64,000 bases of DNA from Ariolimax columbianus (GCA_036924085.1 JAVGWX010000002.1:83384704-83448703), one strand, 5' to 3'; shown: positions 1-11,790, counted from the stretch's first letter. Program-made: numbers and translations. Notes: generated from the sequence alone by a model not told the origin.

Positions 1-389
1 TTCTAGCTCTGTTCTAGCTACTGGTAAATCTGTTCGGTGGTCTTATGTTCTAAGGTCTTTTCGAATACACCGATCCTCCAACTTATATTCTATACCCTCC
101 TCGTCTGGGCATTGTCTTCTAACCATGAATTAGTTCAAGCAGGTACATTTTATGTGGCCTACTGTACCACAAAAGAAAGAGTACTTCGCCTGGAACTGTA
201 TGTGCTACTTTGAGGTTTGTGGGACTTCCATCTTCTTGAATGAACTGATCTTGAGTATCGTGATATTTTCAATAAGGCTTGGGCACTCTTAAAACAATTA
301 CCGTTATATTGAACTGTAGTTCGTGGGCAGGGTTCTAAAGTTATATTGGAATACTATATCCATATATTTATTCTATTTCATTGAAAGTC

Positions 390-1160
390 TGTTATGTGTA
401 CCCATTAAACAGACATGGCATTATCACTAATGACAAATCGAAAACCAAAGAAGATTACAGCGCTTACAGACAAGCTGCCAGAGACAGCAAACTAAATAGT
501 GACAATTGCAAAATATCATTCATGAACAAAGTATGGAGAGCAAGTAGTAAACGTATGTACAGCATCATCGAAAAATTTCTACCAGAGCATCAAAGAGAGG
601 TAAGTGAGATGGGAAAACAATCAATGCAAGAATAATTATCAACAATTAGTTCAAAGAACCACTAACGAACAGCCAAAATATACGAAACAGACGGAGAGAA
701 TACTTTAGCTAGATGTTAATCTTGGGACAGTATGAATCAGCACTGCACCAGACGGAGAATGAAACAGAGCGGCTTAGAAATAAGAAGTTGAAGCGGTTCT
801 GCGGAATAGCAAGAAAAATAAGACATCAGGCATATATGGTATCACAACAGAAAAGCTATTAGCCTGAAGGACTGGAATGGCCGACCAGAATACTCAATGT
901 TGCCTGGACGTCGAGAAAGATACCGACTGATTGGCAGCGAGCGATCGTCGTTCAGATCTGGAAAAGCGAGAGTGTGAAACATATAGGGGAATTTCTCTTT
1001 TATGTCACAAAGACTAGATGTGTGAAAAGATACTTGAAAGAAGAGCCGGACCGATACTGGAACCCAAACTAGGTAATAATCAGTTCGAGTTTAGGAAATG
1101 AAATAGCTGAACCGGCGCAATATTTACATTGAGATAAATAGACGAAGTCTTTAGAACGTG
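390..1160 (+). pseudogene. Decayed reverse transcriptase remnant, RTE/L2-like
   Basis: Reading across several frames gives pieces typical of a non-LTR retrotransposon: an AYRQAARDSK-like linker near 460-500, an RT finger-like stretch (EAVLRNSKKNKTSG, about 790-835), then ETYRGISLL and KILERR-like motifs (about 975-1060) and a degraded FxFRxxxS motif near 1085. The only open piece of any length is the 84-codon segment at 381-635. Several frameshifts and stops make it non-functional. It stops at about 1160 where an opposite-strand element begins, so it was probably cut by that insertion. The clade is uncertain. Confidence 0.6.
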
Positions 1161-1379
1161 ATGGTAACAACAACCTCATACTCGTAGAAAAAAAAAAATG
1201 CGTTCGATATGGTCAAAAAGGGAAATATGAAAGATCCTTGCAAATTATTGACTACAATGCCCTCTTGTTGGTAACATAAAGGAACTGAAGGCCAGCTTTT
1301 CTGTCTTTCCTCATAACTGTAATTCTGGAATCCCACTATCAGCTTTGTTGCTCCTTTTATATCCTTTCTAGAATGTTTA

Positions 1380-2700
1380 TATTTCCTCTATGATACGGCC
1401 TCCACACCTGTATACCGTACTCCAATCTAGGTCTAGCTAATGCTTAATACAGTTTGACTATCACTTCCTTGCTCCTATGTTTAATATTTATTTTTATCAT
1501 ACCTAATAGTGCATTTTGCCATTTTCACTTCTACCTGGACATGCTTACTCACATTACCTGAATAATCGATTATAACCCCTGGTCCTTTTCATTTTCTATC
1601 TTTCTAATATTCTTCTCGCCTATTCTGTAATTATGTTCCATATTCGATCTGCCCATGTAGATGACTACATTTATTTATATTAAATTCCATTTGCCAGCTT
1701 ACAGACCATTCTCGAATTTTTCTAAGTCCAACCTCAATATATCTTCTTCTGCTTTAGACGAGACACTACTTCATAGTTTTGTGTCATCAGCGAATTTTGC
1801 AATCATGGATCCCTCTATCAATGTATAAATCGTTTATATATATCAAGAACAAAATTGGTCCCAAAACCGATCCCTGTGGCCATCCACTTTTTACTTCCTT
1901 TTTACTGTTCACCCACTCTCTGTCTTCTTCCCATTAACCAATTTTCAATTTCAATTCAACTTCCCCACCTATCCCATGTGATTTTAAACTTTTAAAATAA
2001 TCTTTGATGAGGTATTCTATCAATGGCCTTTGCAAAATCTAGATAAATAACATCTACTTTATCTATCATGTTAGTAACCTCCTCCGTGAATTCCAATAGA
2101 TTTGTTAAGCACGATCTCCCTCTAGTAAACCAATGCTGGTTATTTCTGATTAGATTAAACTTGTCTAAATGCATTACAATGTTTTTTTTTATTATTGACT
2201 CTTACGGTTTACAGACTATTCTCGTTAAACTCACCGGTCTATAAATTGCGGAATCTGATTTGTTGCCGTTTTTGAATAATGGGATCTCTCCTGCATCTTT
2301 CTAATCCCGTGGAACAATCCATTTTCCAAGTGATTGAGAACATTTGCTTGTGCATTTATCCACTTTCAACCCCTCCAATTTTTTAGAACCATTTCCTCAG
2401 TAATTCAGATTGATCTTAATCCCGCTGTATCCATGTCTATATCCATGCCTATATTTATAGGCTCTGGGATCTCGGAGCAGTCCTCTTTTGTATAGACTGT
2501 GCCAAAGTACTGATTGAGTAGATAGGCTGCATTCACATTCTGACTTATTATTTTACCTGTGCTGTGTATGAGAGGGCCTACTTTGTCTTTCGTTCTTTGT
2601 TTATTTCTAACATAAGATTTTCTGAACACGTTTTTTGTCTATTGTTTCTGTTCTATTCACTTTCTGCTTGTCCAAATATTCTTAATATGTTACTTTTGAT
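1380..2700 (-). pseudogene. Reverse transcriptase remnant (CR1-like element)
   Basis: The 60-codon segment 2174-1992 carries the RT motifs WFTRGRSCLTNLLEF and VIYLDFAKAIDRIPHQ; the usual AFDR is AIDR here. The 74-codon segment 2629-2405 is the linker before RT, and 1455-1385 retains an RPRLEYGIQVWRP-like thumb motif. A FADD box could not be placed in an open frame. Frameshifts separate all pieces. Confidence 0.75.
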
Positions 2701-2984
2701 TTACCTGCCTCTAAATATTTTTTCCAAGCTTTATTTTTAGCTCTTCTACTTTTAACTACAAATCTAATTATAACCATTTTACGCTTGTGGTTTACCTCCC
2801 TACATGAAACACGTTCTTCTTTTAGATTTTTTAGAACCGTTTTAAAACTCTTCCACTCTTGTTCAACATCTGATCCTCAAATATCTTTCCACATAATGTG
2901 GCTCGCTGCCTCTTTCATCTTCTTAACATCTGCTTAAGAGTAGTCGTTCGAATGTTTATGTTTACTTCTTTTCCTGCTATAAGA

Positions 2985-3660
2985 TTCTAACGGATGATCT
3001 GATGGTCACTTGAGCCAAACAGTTCCCCAGTCATATTTTCCTCTGTAGTAAAAACTAAGTCGATTATATTTTTGCTTCTGGTGGCTGTTTCTAATGTTGA
3101 ATCACAAATGCACTTAACAAAATGTTTTGACTCTTCAAGTGCTTCTGCCATATCACATTTTTTTCTGGAAATCCCCCATTAATAATAATTTTCCTTCACT
3201 TGCCTTTTCTATGCTACTAATCAGCTCCTCATCTTTCTCATTTTGACTTGATTTCTATATCTCCCCATACACTTCCATCCGTGTTACCACATGATAAATC
3301 ATCCGTGTTCGTTATATTAACTGAATTTATACAGTATAATAAAGCGGCACCTCCCTTAGCCTTATCTCCAACTACCCCATCTTTCTTTAACATTGTATAT
3401 CCCTCTATTTCAAGTTCACTATCTGCAATGTCCTCATATGGCTATGTGTCTGTTAACCATATTATATCTCGTTTTTCTTTTTCCACATACAGTTCCAATT
3501 CTTCAATTGTATTTACTATGCTTCTTACATTTGCATAAAAACATTTTAGTTTGTAAACTTTTTTGTTTTCCAATTTTTGCTGTGCTTTATTATTTTTATT
3601 TTTGCTTTTCCACTACTAATTTCACACTTCTCTGACCCTAGCTCTTCAATTTGACTGCAT
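2985..3660 (-). pseudogene. APE-type endonuclease remnant (CR1-like element)
   Basis: Minus-strand fragments include DIIWLTDTWPYEDIADSE, then GYTMLKKDG and GGAALLY (about 3510-3340), KLLLMGDF (about 3195-3170) and a terminal LFGSSDHQIIR (about 3035-3000). These correspond to the catalytic Glu/Thr region, GDFN box and SDH box of apurinic-like endonucleases that nick target DNA for target-primed reverse transcription. The expected Asn after GDF and several intervening residues are lost, and multiple stops interrupt it. Confidence 0.65.
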
Positions 3661-3734
3661 CCTCTATAACACCCTATTGTAGACCTATCATTAGTCTCAT
3701 ATTTCATAGGCCTTACTAGTTTAATTTTGTAACA

Positions 3735-4220
3735 CAATGATTAAACATATAATTTGCTACAGAATGCTGTCCTATCTCATTTAGATGCAAACCTCTTCTG
3801 TCTAGCATTTTACTTTTGTCTACTTTCACATCAATAAATTCCATGTCCTGTCCGCACACATCACCTGAAATCTATGGTTGGTACCTATTGTGTTACTATC
3901 TAAATAGTCTGACCGATCTGCTCTGTCTAAAATACCCATCATTGTGACCGTACTAAGCTTTTTTCTCTCTATTGTTTCCATAAGACTCTTGTATCTTTGC
4001 ATTATTATTTATGTATTATCTCTCTTTACATTATTAATTCCTTTCAATACCACAACATGACTGTTTGCTCTGTCATCTATCCTCTTTATTCTTGCCTCTA
4101 TGTCCTAAATTTTGGCTCCCCCAAAGTCCATTTTTTCAGACATTTATGTTGTTTAGACAAATGTTTGCGAACCTTCCTCGCCATTGAATCCCCTACTACC
4201 AACACTGAACTCTCACTTAC
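3735..4220 (-). pseudogene. SGNH/GDSL esterase-like domain remnant of the CR1-like element
   Basis: Minus-strand translation contains VLVVGDSMARKV near 4200-4165, resembling block I (GDS with the nucleophile Ser) of SGNH hydrolases, and DRRGLHLNEIGQ near 3800-3765, resembling the C-terminal D-x-x-H block with catalytic Asp and His. Between them lie RADRSDYLDSNT and VMCADRTWN stretches, with at least two stops. Esterase domains of this class occur in ORF1 of CR1/L2-type retrotransposons, which fits the RT downstream. It is a broken relic with no intact frame. Confidence 0.6.
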
Positions 4221-4316
4221 ATTTGCACACTTCTCTGTAAAGCTCTCTGCCATGTGTATTGTTTCCTCACTAGAATCTCCCTTACTTCCAATTCCTATTT
4301 CCTTTACAATCCATAC

Positions 4317-4694
4317 CTAAACTGACAGTGGTTTTATTTCATCATCTCGATTACCCAACTGCAGCTTTTTTAAAACTTCCTCAATTTTCTCATGTTTCTC
4401 TAATCTCTGCTCATGTGTCCTAATATCGCACTCCATTCGAGCCTGCCTCTCTTCTACTCTACATAACCTACATAAAACATTTCCTTCATCTTCCAACGTT
4501 GCATTTATTTCTATCCTAATACTAACATTACCACCGCACAAATCACACACTGACACTCTACTCTTCGCCTCATTTTGTCTTGTCTTAGCCATACTAGTTA
4601 TGTTATTTATTACAGTTACACTTCCAAGCCAATACGCTATACTAATAATAACAATAATGTTTCCGTTACGTCGATTGACCACAACCATGCCCAA
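4317..4694 (-). pseudogene. ORF1-like Cys-rich protein with predicted coiled coil (CR1-like element)
   Basis: This 125-codon open frame has a C-x2-C ... C-x2-C arrangement (CDLCGG and later CRLCR, about residues 50-83) suggesting a zinc-binding module, followed by a charged helix-prone tail (RTHEQRLEKHEKIEEVLKKL). ORF1 proteins of CR1-type elements often carry a PHD-like zinc finger plus an esterase domain, and an esterase-like segment lies directly downstream, so I read it as the ORF1 N-terminal part. It could also be the start of a fused single ORF. The sequence is too diverged to name the zinc-finger class. Confidence 0.5.
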
Positions 4695-4699
4695 CTGCT

Positions 4700-5215
4700 G
4701 AGGCTATATCCATGCGTAGCATGTAGACTGAAATCCTTACAGACTCTCCAGCTGGAGAAATGTACTCCGCAACCTTAAGATGAGGGCGGCGAGGAGTGTG
4801 TTTGACCAATGTTTGTATCAAGCCTTCCGCATCTGTTCGTGTCAAACTCCCTGTTTTCACGTGTCTCGCCGCCAAGGCTTCTGACTGTGTCCACCTGTTG
4901 GTCAGTGTGACCCTTTGCTGTGCTGAGATTACGAGGTTGGGAGAGGTATCGTGTAACACATTAACTTCCGGTGCCAAGCAAGTGTGCTGCTTCCTATGTT
5001 TACAGCAACGGTTCACCCGTCAAATACGCAAGGACATGAAGTTAGGTCACGTTCAATGTCGGTCTAAGTGTGTTTGTGTAGCTTGTAGCTCTTCCTCCAC
5101 GCCTAGCGAGCCGCACGAAGTATCGCTACTTTTAGCCAAATTTAACGTGTTATTGCAGTAGGCTAAATAGTATCCACGCTACACGTTCCAAATAACAACA
5201 GTACTCTCTAAACAG
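4700..5215. other. No recognised gene; possible leader of the flanking elements
   Basis: Overlapping open frames occur on both strands (4666-5016 minus, 4796-5161 plus), but neither has a motif I recognise, and overlap on opposite strands is typical of GC-richer noncoding sequence. It may be the 5' leader of the minus-strand CR1-like element or older sequence between the two elements. Confidence 0.4.
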
Positions 5216-5259
5216 CTAATGACAGCGTGATAAAAATGGGGGAGACAACCGACCATAAA

Positions 5260-5325
5260 CCGAGTAGAGGAGACTCGTTAGCCCCGCAGGCAACTCTTCT
5301 AGGAGAAAGATAACTATGATGACAA
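5260..5325 (+). promoter_or_regulatory. Conserved leader stem-loop block upstream of ORF2
   Basis: The sequence CGAGT-AGAGGAG-ACTCG forms a 5-bp stem, followed by a CAACTCTTCTAGGAGAAAGA stretch. An equivalent hairpin and trailing block occur at 13591-13660, 28898-28967 and, on the minus strand, about 39760-39820. The position, just before the endonuclease ORF, is the same in each. Confidence 0.5.
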
Positions 5326-5437
5326 ACCACACATAAGAGTCATCGCGGTAACTACGGAGATCGTGCTCTGACGTCGATGACTCCGGCAAATAGCGCTAAG
5401 GAAGGTGGATGCAGGAGGAGATGAAGAGGAGACAAGA

Positions 5438-5463
5438 GGAGAGAGAGAGAGAGAGAGAGAGAA
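5438..5463 (+). repeat. (GA)n microsatellite
   Basis: A short run of GA dinucleotides within the leader of element E1; it lies in a small open frame that is otherwise low-complexity. Confidence 0.85.
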
Positions 5464-5539
5464 AGAATAGAGCCGGAAAGAAAAAATGTAGAAGGAAGTC
5501 AGATAGACTTGGGTTAAAAAATGTACGAAAAGGCTACTG

Positions 5540-6331
5540 GAATTGCCGCAGCGCTACCCAACGCGAAGTGATTCTAAAAAAAAATTGTGTACAATTTCGA
5601 CATCTTCATAATCCAGGAGACCTGCTTGAAGGAGAATATGGCCATTAAGTGTCCAGGATACAGGTTCTACAGTAATATATGCGGGCCCGGCAAGCGGGGA
5701 CTGGCGATGTATGTGAAGCAAGAACTTCCCCATACATGGATAGATACTAGCAACTGTAAAATTAAGGATGTCGAGATACAAGGGATTGTAGTAACAATCA
5801 ACCATCAAGAACGGAGAATCTACAACGTATACGCTCACGTAGATCACCTCTTCGAGGACATAAAGTGGTAATTTCAGTGCTTTATTGCGGGTGACTTTAA
5901 TGCTAGGTCAAAAGGAGTGGGGAAATGCTACTGAAAATAGGCAAAGGGTTGCCTTGAGCTAGGCATTAGTCCACACAAACTTCACTGTCGTGAATGACGG
6001 ACGTCCAACTAGAATAGCATCTCGGTCGGGAGATACGTACGGGGTCATTGATCTGGCTCTTATATCCAGTGATGTTAGTCCATTCACACGATGGGACGTA
6101 TTAGGGGAACAAGATAACGACCACCTGCCGTGTATCGCTCTTATACCCAGAGGAAAACACACCAGACATCGGAAAGTCAAACAGGTGTTCAGATACACGT
6201 ACCAACAGGATAATGTAGTGAACAAGCTGCGCCAGACGATCGGGCGAATGGTCCTAGATTCCCATTTGTCCAACCACCCTGGTGGACTCAAGCTGTTGAT
6301 ACGGCCTGGAGAGAAAAGGAGGCGGCAATAA
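5540..6331 (+). pseudogene. Endonuclease domain remnant of E1
   Basis: YWNCRSATQRE near 5537 marks the N-terminal catalytic Asn region, IIQETCLKENMAI (about 5606-5645) the catalytic Glu, and FIAGDFNARS (about 5880-5910) the GDFN box. The C-terminal part at 5990-6160 (SGDTYGVIDLALIS, then EQDNDHLP) has the metal/DNA-binding D-H block, with DNDH in place of the common SDH. Frameshifts near 5580, 5870 and 5985 break the frame. Confidence 0.75.
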
Positions 6332-6368
6332 AGGATTGGCGTAAAACCAGGCAAGAGATGGTATTAAT

Positions 6369-7850
6369 GTGGACGCATTGAACGAGAAGGAGAAGGTAAA
6401 ACGCAAAGCTACCAATTCCTTTAAAGCGTTAGCTAGAGATTCTAAAAGCGAGCAATCGGAGGAGTTCTTCACAGGTGTGGGTAATGATAACACCCTCCAG
6501 AAGTTCTGGCACATGCATCGAAAGAAGAATGGAAAGACTACAAGCCAGCTTTTCTCCATCATTCAAGACACCATAAGAAGGGTCCTGAAGACAGATGAAG
6601 AGAAGGGTCTGAGTTTTTTCAATCGATATGTTGCCCAGACTGACAAAAGCGATAGAGATGCACGTCAGGAAACTCGGAAAGGCATCTTAGACGCAGCTAT
6701 CAGGGGAGAGGCTTATGTAGACCTTATCACCGAGGCAGAGGTCGTAAATAGTCTTCGTACAAGCAAAAGCACAGCCGCGTGTCCGGATGGAGTACAGTAT
6801 TGCCACATTAAGCAGTTGAATGAGACAGAGATAAGAAATATGGTGAAGGAGTTCAGCCACACTATAGAGAAGGCATATGTGCCTCAGGACTGGCTTCATA
6901 GCTATATATGCCCATTGCCTAAACCTGGTAAGGACTCCACGCTTAGCAGCAGCTATCGAATAATCAACATACAAAATGTATATGAAAAATTGCTCGAGAA
7001 GATAGTGGCCAGGAAAATAATGGCCTACGTTGAACGGGAGCAGATTCTACCCGATACGCTGTGCAGCTATAGAACAGCGAAGGAGACCTGGGCTAACGCT
7101 GGAACTTTCGCGTATGGTGTATATGAATGGTTTTAGTCAAAGCAAGAAACAGTCGCGGTGGCACTCTACCTGGAAGAGGCATACAACCGTGTCGATTTTG
7201 GGACCTTAATTACCTGTCTGAAGCAGTGTGGTTTAAACCTGTGGCTGGTTAGTGGGATATCAGCTGCCCTGATGGAAAGAACAGTTGCGCTACGCGTGGT
7301 ATCATGGACAGAACCGAGGCGAAAATGTCCAGGACTGCCCCAAGGGTCTCCGCTCTCACCGGTGCTGTTCAACATTTACACAGTAAAAGTGGCCAATATT
7401 CAACCCACAGGGACAGGGTGAACGTTTACATTTGTCGATGACATCCTAACGTACAGGACTGGCTCAGACAGGCAAAAGTTGGTCAAAGACATCTAGGAAA
7501 CCTTGCAAGCAATCTCACAGTGGTGCGGCGACTCAAGCTCCAAGATCAATCTGAACAAGACCTGCATGATGTGGTGCTCTTTGAATAATTCAATAGTAAA
7601 GGCTGAGTTCCCGGGCATCACTTTTGATGGTTGCACCATTGACAGGTTGACATACTTTGGAGTGACTTTTGATCGCAGTCTTTCCTTTAACTGCCATGTT
7701 GACCACATCGAACAAAGATGCATGAGAGGGTTAGGAGCACTCAAGACCGTGACTGCTGCCGACTTGGAACGCCTCTTGTTCATCCTATTTCGTCAGGTCG
7801 TGTTGTCTGTCATTGATTACGGACTAGGCATCCTCATGCTATGAAGAACA
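6369..7850 (+). pseudogene. Reverse transcriptase remnant of E1
   Basis: The 255-codon segment 6369-7136 covers the RT N-terminal fingers (TSKSTAACPDGV, YICPLPKPGKDSTLSSSYR). At 7158-7421 the palm reads ALYLEEAYNRVDF, where the first catalytic Asp (normally DLEEA) is Tyr, then GLPQGSPLSPVLFNIYT. The active-site box is FVDDILTY near 7431-7455. The thumb follows (KINLNKTCMM, YFGVTFDRSLSF, VVLSVIDYGLGIL). Stops at 7135 and 7420 and a frame change before 7503 break it. The Asp-to-Tyr change alone should abolish polymerase activity. Confidence 0.85.
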
Positions 7851-7862
7851 CAATGTGAAAAG

Positions 7863-8606
7863 TTGAAATGCATCCAGAATGAAGGTATGCGACTGGTTCT
7901 GGGCTGCACTAGAGATACCCCGATTGTGATGATGGGGTATATGTTGGGATTGTTATCAGTGACATCCAGACATAAACTGGCACAAGTCAAAGCCTATATG
8001 CGTGTCACAATAGACACGCGGCACTCTCTGCAGAGTAGTATCTCATACATCAAGGGATCAAGAATCAAGAGAGGGTCGTCATGGATGGCACATTCTGATA
8101 CAACAATCGGACACGTCACTCCAGCTGAGACGATAGCCAAATGGGAAGAATTGGTCCACACTGTCGATAGAATGATAGAGTACCAGAGAGTCATCATAAC
8201 CTTAGGGAAGGAATGCAGAGAAATGAGCAACGAGAGAGCAGAGCACGAGGTAAATCAGCTGATGACTGAGAACCCCCAGGAGTCTGACGCTGTCATATAC
8301 ACCCACGGATCAGTCGTGCGCAGTCGGACATCAGGCTGGGTTTTCTCGGCTAGAGTGAGAGGACAGGTCGTTGCTGAGCGCAGTTGGGCATACATGTCAA
8401 CAACCTCCAGAATGAGAATGGAGACCGAACCAGTGACCTCAGCACTGAAATGGATATCTGATACTTCTATAGCAAAGGCAATCATCGTGACAGACGCGCA
8501 CGCCGTACTTCAGAAAGTACACAAGGAATGGCTTAGGTACGAGTGGATAGCAACTGTTGATTTCTCAAACCTCTACTGTCCTTGCTCATGCCGAGGTTCA
8601 GGGTAA
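7863..8606 (+). pseudogene. RT thumb/connection and RNase H remnant of E1
   Basis: This 247-codon frame begins with the thumb (KCIQNEGMRLVLGC) and continues to an RNase H domain: IYTHGSVVRS (about 8295-8325), where the catalytic TDGS Asp is His, METEPVTSAL with the catalytic Glu (about 8425), and IIVTDAHAVL with the second Asp (about 8480). It terminates after VDFSNLYC, where the related copy E2 continues through WIYCSAHLGVQGNE, so the RNase H end is disrupted here. Fragments to about 8890 match the C-terminal tail of E2 out of frame. Confidence 0.8.
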
Positions 8607-8945
8607 TGAAAGATCTGACATCTTGGCTTCACAAGCTCCCATCATTGGCACATTAGTAATGAATAGAAGTGGCGTTTTGAAATCAATGTTCGCCTGCTAG
8701 ATGAGGACACCGCAATAGATGAAGCAGCAATCCACATACTGCAAAGTTTCGACATTAAACGAGGTTCGAGCGGAGTGGGGCGCATGAGAGGACCGGGCAG
8801 GAGAGTATACAATCATCGAGCTACAGGGACCATGAGCATCCATACTTTACCCCATTTGGTGGGAGAGACTGAGCACCTATGGGTATGCCCGGAGAGTGCA
8901 GTAATGTCGATTCTTAGATACAGAAACATAATCGTGTAACCTCCT

Positions 8946-9330
8946 GTGGAATGAGGGGCGGGTGGGCGGAAGTCGGCTCCAGTTCGATCAGAAATGTCAC
9001 TGAGTAGTGATAATCTGGTCTGAATTCTGGTGTGCTATTAAGCAGTTCGTTGAATTGAGCCAGTAATTAAATGCAGCCAAATTCAGCATAACAAAGAGGA
9101 TAACCGATCGAAAGCTCATCAAATCCACAGAATAACGTCCTTGATACCACCTGGTGAAGGAATTGTGAAAAATAATCAGAGGAACCACCAAACATCGGAA
9201 AACTTGACACAAACACCGCAGAGTCGAGAGCGCAGCCACTAAGAATCGGCCAAATACTTGTCTTACTAATATTCAAAATTTTAATTTAAAAAAACCCACA
9301 AATAATACTAATCCTTAATACAGTAGAAGA
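8946..9330. other. No recognised gene
   Basis: Overlapping minus-strand open frames of 69 and 80 codons show no recognised motif. The stretch may hold the 5' part of the I-like relic that starts at about 9330, but nothing specific supports that. Confidence 0.4.
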
Positions 9331-10160
9331 ACAAGGAAGAAGGATGTCCGTGTAGGCCTTAACCACACTCGTATTTTATATTGGAATTGTTCGAGCGTTA
9401 GACAACGCGGGTCCATTCTTGAAAACCTGACATGCCGGGCCGACGTTGTTGCACTCCAAGAACGGGCGAGGTCGTGTTACGGGAGGCTGGTTTAAGTTGT
9501 TTTTATAACAGGCGACACCTTAGTAGTTCACTTGGTACGTGACAGTATTGTGGCGTCATAGGTGGACATGTCTAGATGGGACAGTATTGAAATGCAATTG
9601 CAGGCAATTACGGTTCAGGCTGAGAACCTGTTTTTGTTGATCAATGTTTACGCCTGTAATGCGAGAGAAGACCACCAGAGATGACAATGTTTACATGAAA
9701 TTATTCAAGAAAATAGTGTCATTTTTTGGTCGGAGGGTAAACGGTGAAGTAGGACAGCGCTCGTATGTAATAGGGGCACGTAGTCTGACATTGAGTTCTT
9801 TGCAGGGATTAAGGCTATAGTTTTACTGGAGACACAGACCTTTGCCCACGCATGCTTTCTCAGCGACTCTATGAGCATACTCAGCAAGGGGTAGTTGGGT
9901 TAAGGTCGAAGACTGTGGCTTGAGTGTCTGACAAGAGCAAGACTGATAAGACTATGGTTCATTTTCGTGCCAAGTCACGCGCGTGTAAAGGGAAACGAAC
10001 GTGCTGGCATGCTTGCAGATAGTGCTACTGTGAGAAGGGAACCAGCAATGGAGCTGGTTGATATTCTGGATGCCGTTAGGGAGGAAGGACGGTTCAATGA
10101 TACTGAGTCCGGGAGAGAGGCGACAGAGCAACCTAGCTTCACTGCGAAAGACACCTGAAC
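9330..10160 (+). mobile_element. I-like retrotransposon relic, internally deleted
   Basis: At 9374-9465 the plus strand encodes an endonuclease start (ILYWNCSSVRQRGSILENL and ADVVALQE), followed at about 9515-9690 by SIEMQLQAITVQ and LLINVYACNA. At 9964-10030 the frame is VPSHARVKGNERAGMLADSA, the C-terminal block of RNase H (His and the ADxxA helix). The intervening RT is absent, so a 2-3 kb internal deletion joined the two ends. It belongs to the same superfamily as E1 and A/B but to a different family. Confidence 0.7.
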
Positions 10161-10299
10161 TAAGAACTTTCTTTCTTTGGCAACTTAAATATATATTATA
10201 TTTCTTTCATTCAGTCAATATTTCTACCCTCCCACACTTGACAAATTAATTTGTATAATATTCTTGTTTAAGTGTTAATGTTCGCTTCAGCTGAGATAC

Positions 10300-10510
10300 C
10301 ATCTGGACATGCCTAACTATCACTTAGAAACACTATTAACCGTTAAGCTTACGTTTTTAACAAATGCTCGCCAGTTCTTCCTGTCCAGTACCATTCTTTC
10401 CAGTTTTGTTCACGTCTTCCTTACCAAATTTATGTTTGTCACAAGCTCTCTTCTAAATGAGTTCTTCTTGTTCTGCTTCTGCATTCGTTCTCAATCTCCC
10501 GATACCAAAC
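10300..10510 (-). pseudogene. Possible C-terminal end of a retrotransposon ORF2
   Basis: The minus strand gives LDRKNWRAFVKNVSL (about 10395-10335), resembling the WRxFVxxV end found in RTE-like ORF2 proteins. Nothing else of the element is readable, so this call rests on one short motif. Confidence 0.35.
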
Positions 10511-10519
10511 CCTGAACAG

Positions 10520-11125
10520 GACTTTGCAAGTAGCAGAATACAGTCCGGAGAACGGAATATGTTATGTCGCTAGTTTCCAGCTTGAATGCAATATTTGCAT
10601 CTTTCGGTCCGACACATCCGTCTTCAGCAGGTTCTAAATGAGTGTTTAGGGCTGCTTCTACTTCTTTCGACTTCGGGATTCCAGAACAGAGAACAGCCTT
10701 TTACTCTATGTTTCTGAAATGTGTTCTGTCTAACGCCAGTGTCTTCTCATTACGTCCATAGTGACATCTATTCGGTTCTGGCCTACAGTTAGTGACTATC
10801 ATATGGTTCTCTTCTATAAGACTCATCTTTGACGCCCATCTATTCGGTGCAGGCATCCATTGAAGGAAAATGGAACCTTTTCAGTTGCAATTATCATTGT
10901 TCACACCGTTAAAGATACGCTGAAAAATGACATTACCTTGAAATTGAAGATATGTATATGGTGGGTGGATGGGGGATTTCTTTCGAATTCTATAAATTCC
11001 CTATAGAAATGAAAGCCCTTTTCGCATTTGAAATTTGAAAGTAGTTGACCATGTTCAATATCTTCACATGCAATAATAACTAAAGCATGACCTTATAATA
11101 TGTCATCATAATCATGTAGCATGTC
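10520..11125. other. No recognised gene
   Basis: AT-rich sequence with many stops in all frames. No repeat, RNA gene or coding motif was recognised. Confidence 0.5.
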
Positions 11126-11129
11126 ATTT

Positions 11130-11790
11130 ATAGAACGTTGATCCTATCACAGTCTGTCTGAAAGAAACTTCTTCTGTTGCCAAAACTTCAGCTTCCGTCA
11201 AAGTCATACCCAGACATTCCTGGATATCTTTGTGCCGTCATCTTCTCGGTCTGCCCCTGCCTCTTTTGTCTGACACTATACCTTTCCATGACTATTGTCT
11301 CAAGCCCGTTGTGTCTCTTGATGTGACCAAAGTATTTAAATTTACATTTTTTGACCAAAATGGAATTGATAAATCAGTTCTCCTCTACGTTCAACTCTTG
11401 ACTAATGTCTATATTTGTCTTTTTCTCTGTCCATGATATTCTGCCGATTTTTCTGTAACATTTTGACTCGAAGTACTCGATTCTTTTTCTAGAAGTGTTG
11501 GTACCGTAAGCGTTCATGATTCACAGTCAGAAGCAGCTCAGATATTCAAAATGCATGACCTGATCTTATTATCTCACCAACCACTGTAAATTTATGTTAA
11601 CATCACGTTTCGTCGGTGGTCATTATCTTTGTTTTGTTTATGTATATGAACTAGTTTTTATCTTTACCGTATCCGTTTACGGCTGAAAGTAGCACTCCAG
11701 CTCTTCTGCACTTCTTGGTATCACTGTCATTTGCGTATGGTAACTCTGGAATCACGTAAATATATCGAAACTTTCAATGTTCTCGTTTTC
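11130..11790 (-). pseudogene. RTE-like RT palm/thumb and C-terminus remnant
   Basis: The minus strand yields, across two or three frames, NLRYANDSD (a decayed YADD box near 11740), INKTKIMTTDE (about 11645-11610), RKIGRISWTEKKTN and ISQELNV (about 11455-11395), KYFGHIKRHNGLETIVMER (about 11335-11275), then a GRGRPRR-like segment ending near 11215. These are in order for an RTE-like RT C-terminus. Copy A inserted just upstream of it at 11841, probably separating it from its 5' half. Confidence 0.65.

Larger units (their letters stand above)
1195..4700 (-). mobile_element. CR1-like non-LTR retrotransposon, degraded copy
   Basis: On the minus strand the parts run in the expected order: a Cys-rich ORF (4694-4320), an SGNH-esterase-like segment (about 4220-3735), an endonuclease (about 3660-2985) and an RT (about 2700-1380). 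The wording of the endonuclease and RT (KxRVKDKVGPL-type linker, NQHWFTRGRSCLTNLLEF, VDVIYLDFAKA) is that of the CR1/L2/Rex1 group. Stops and frameshifts are frequent, so this is a fossil. The 5' boundary is not defined; 4700-5160 may be its leader but no motif was recognised there. Confidence 0.8.
5215..8945 (+). mobile_element. I-like non-LTR retrotransposon E1, degraded full-length-like copy
   Basis: Plus-strand pieces run leader, endonuclease (about 5540-6150), RT (about 6700-7850), RNase H (about 8285-8600) and a Cys/His tail. At least five frameshifts or stops break the single expected ORF. The same family recurs at 62025-63345 with clear similarity from the RT thumb onward. A conserved leader hairpin at 5260-5325 also occurs in the A/B/D family. 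No target-site duplication could be assigned. Confidence 0.8.
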
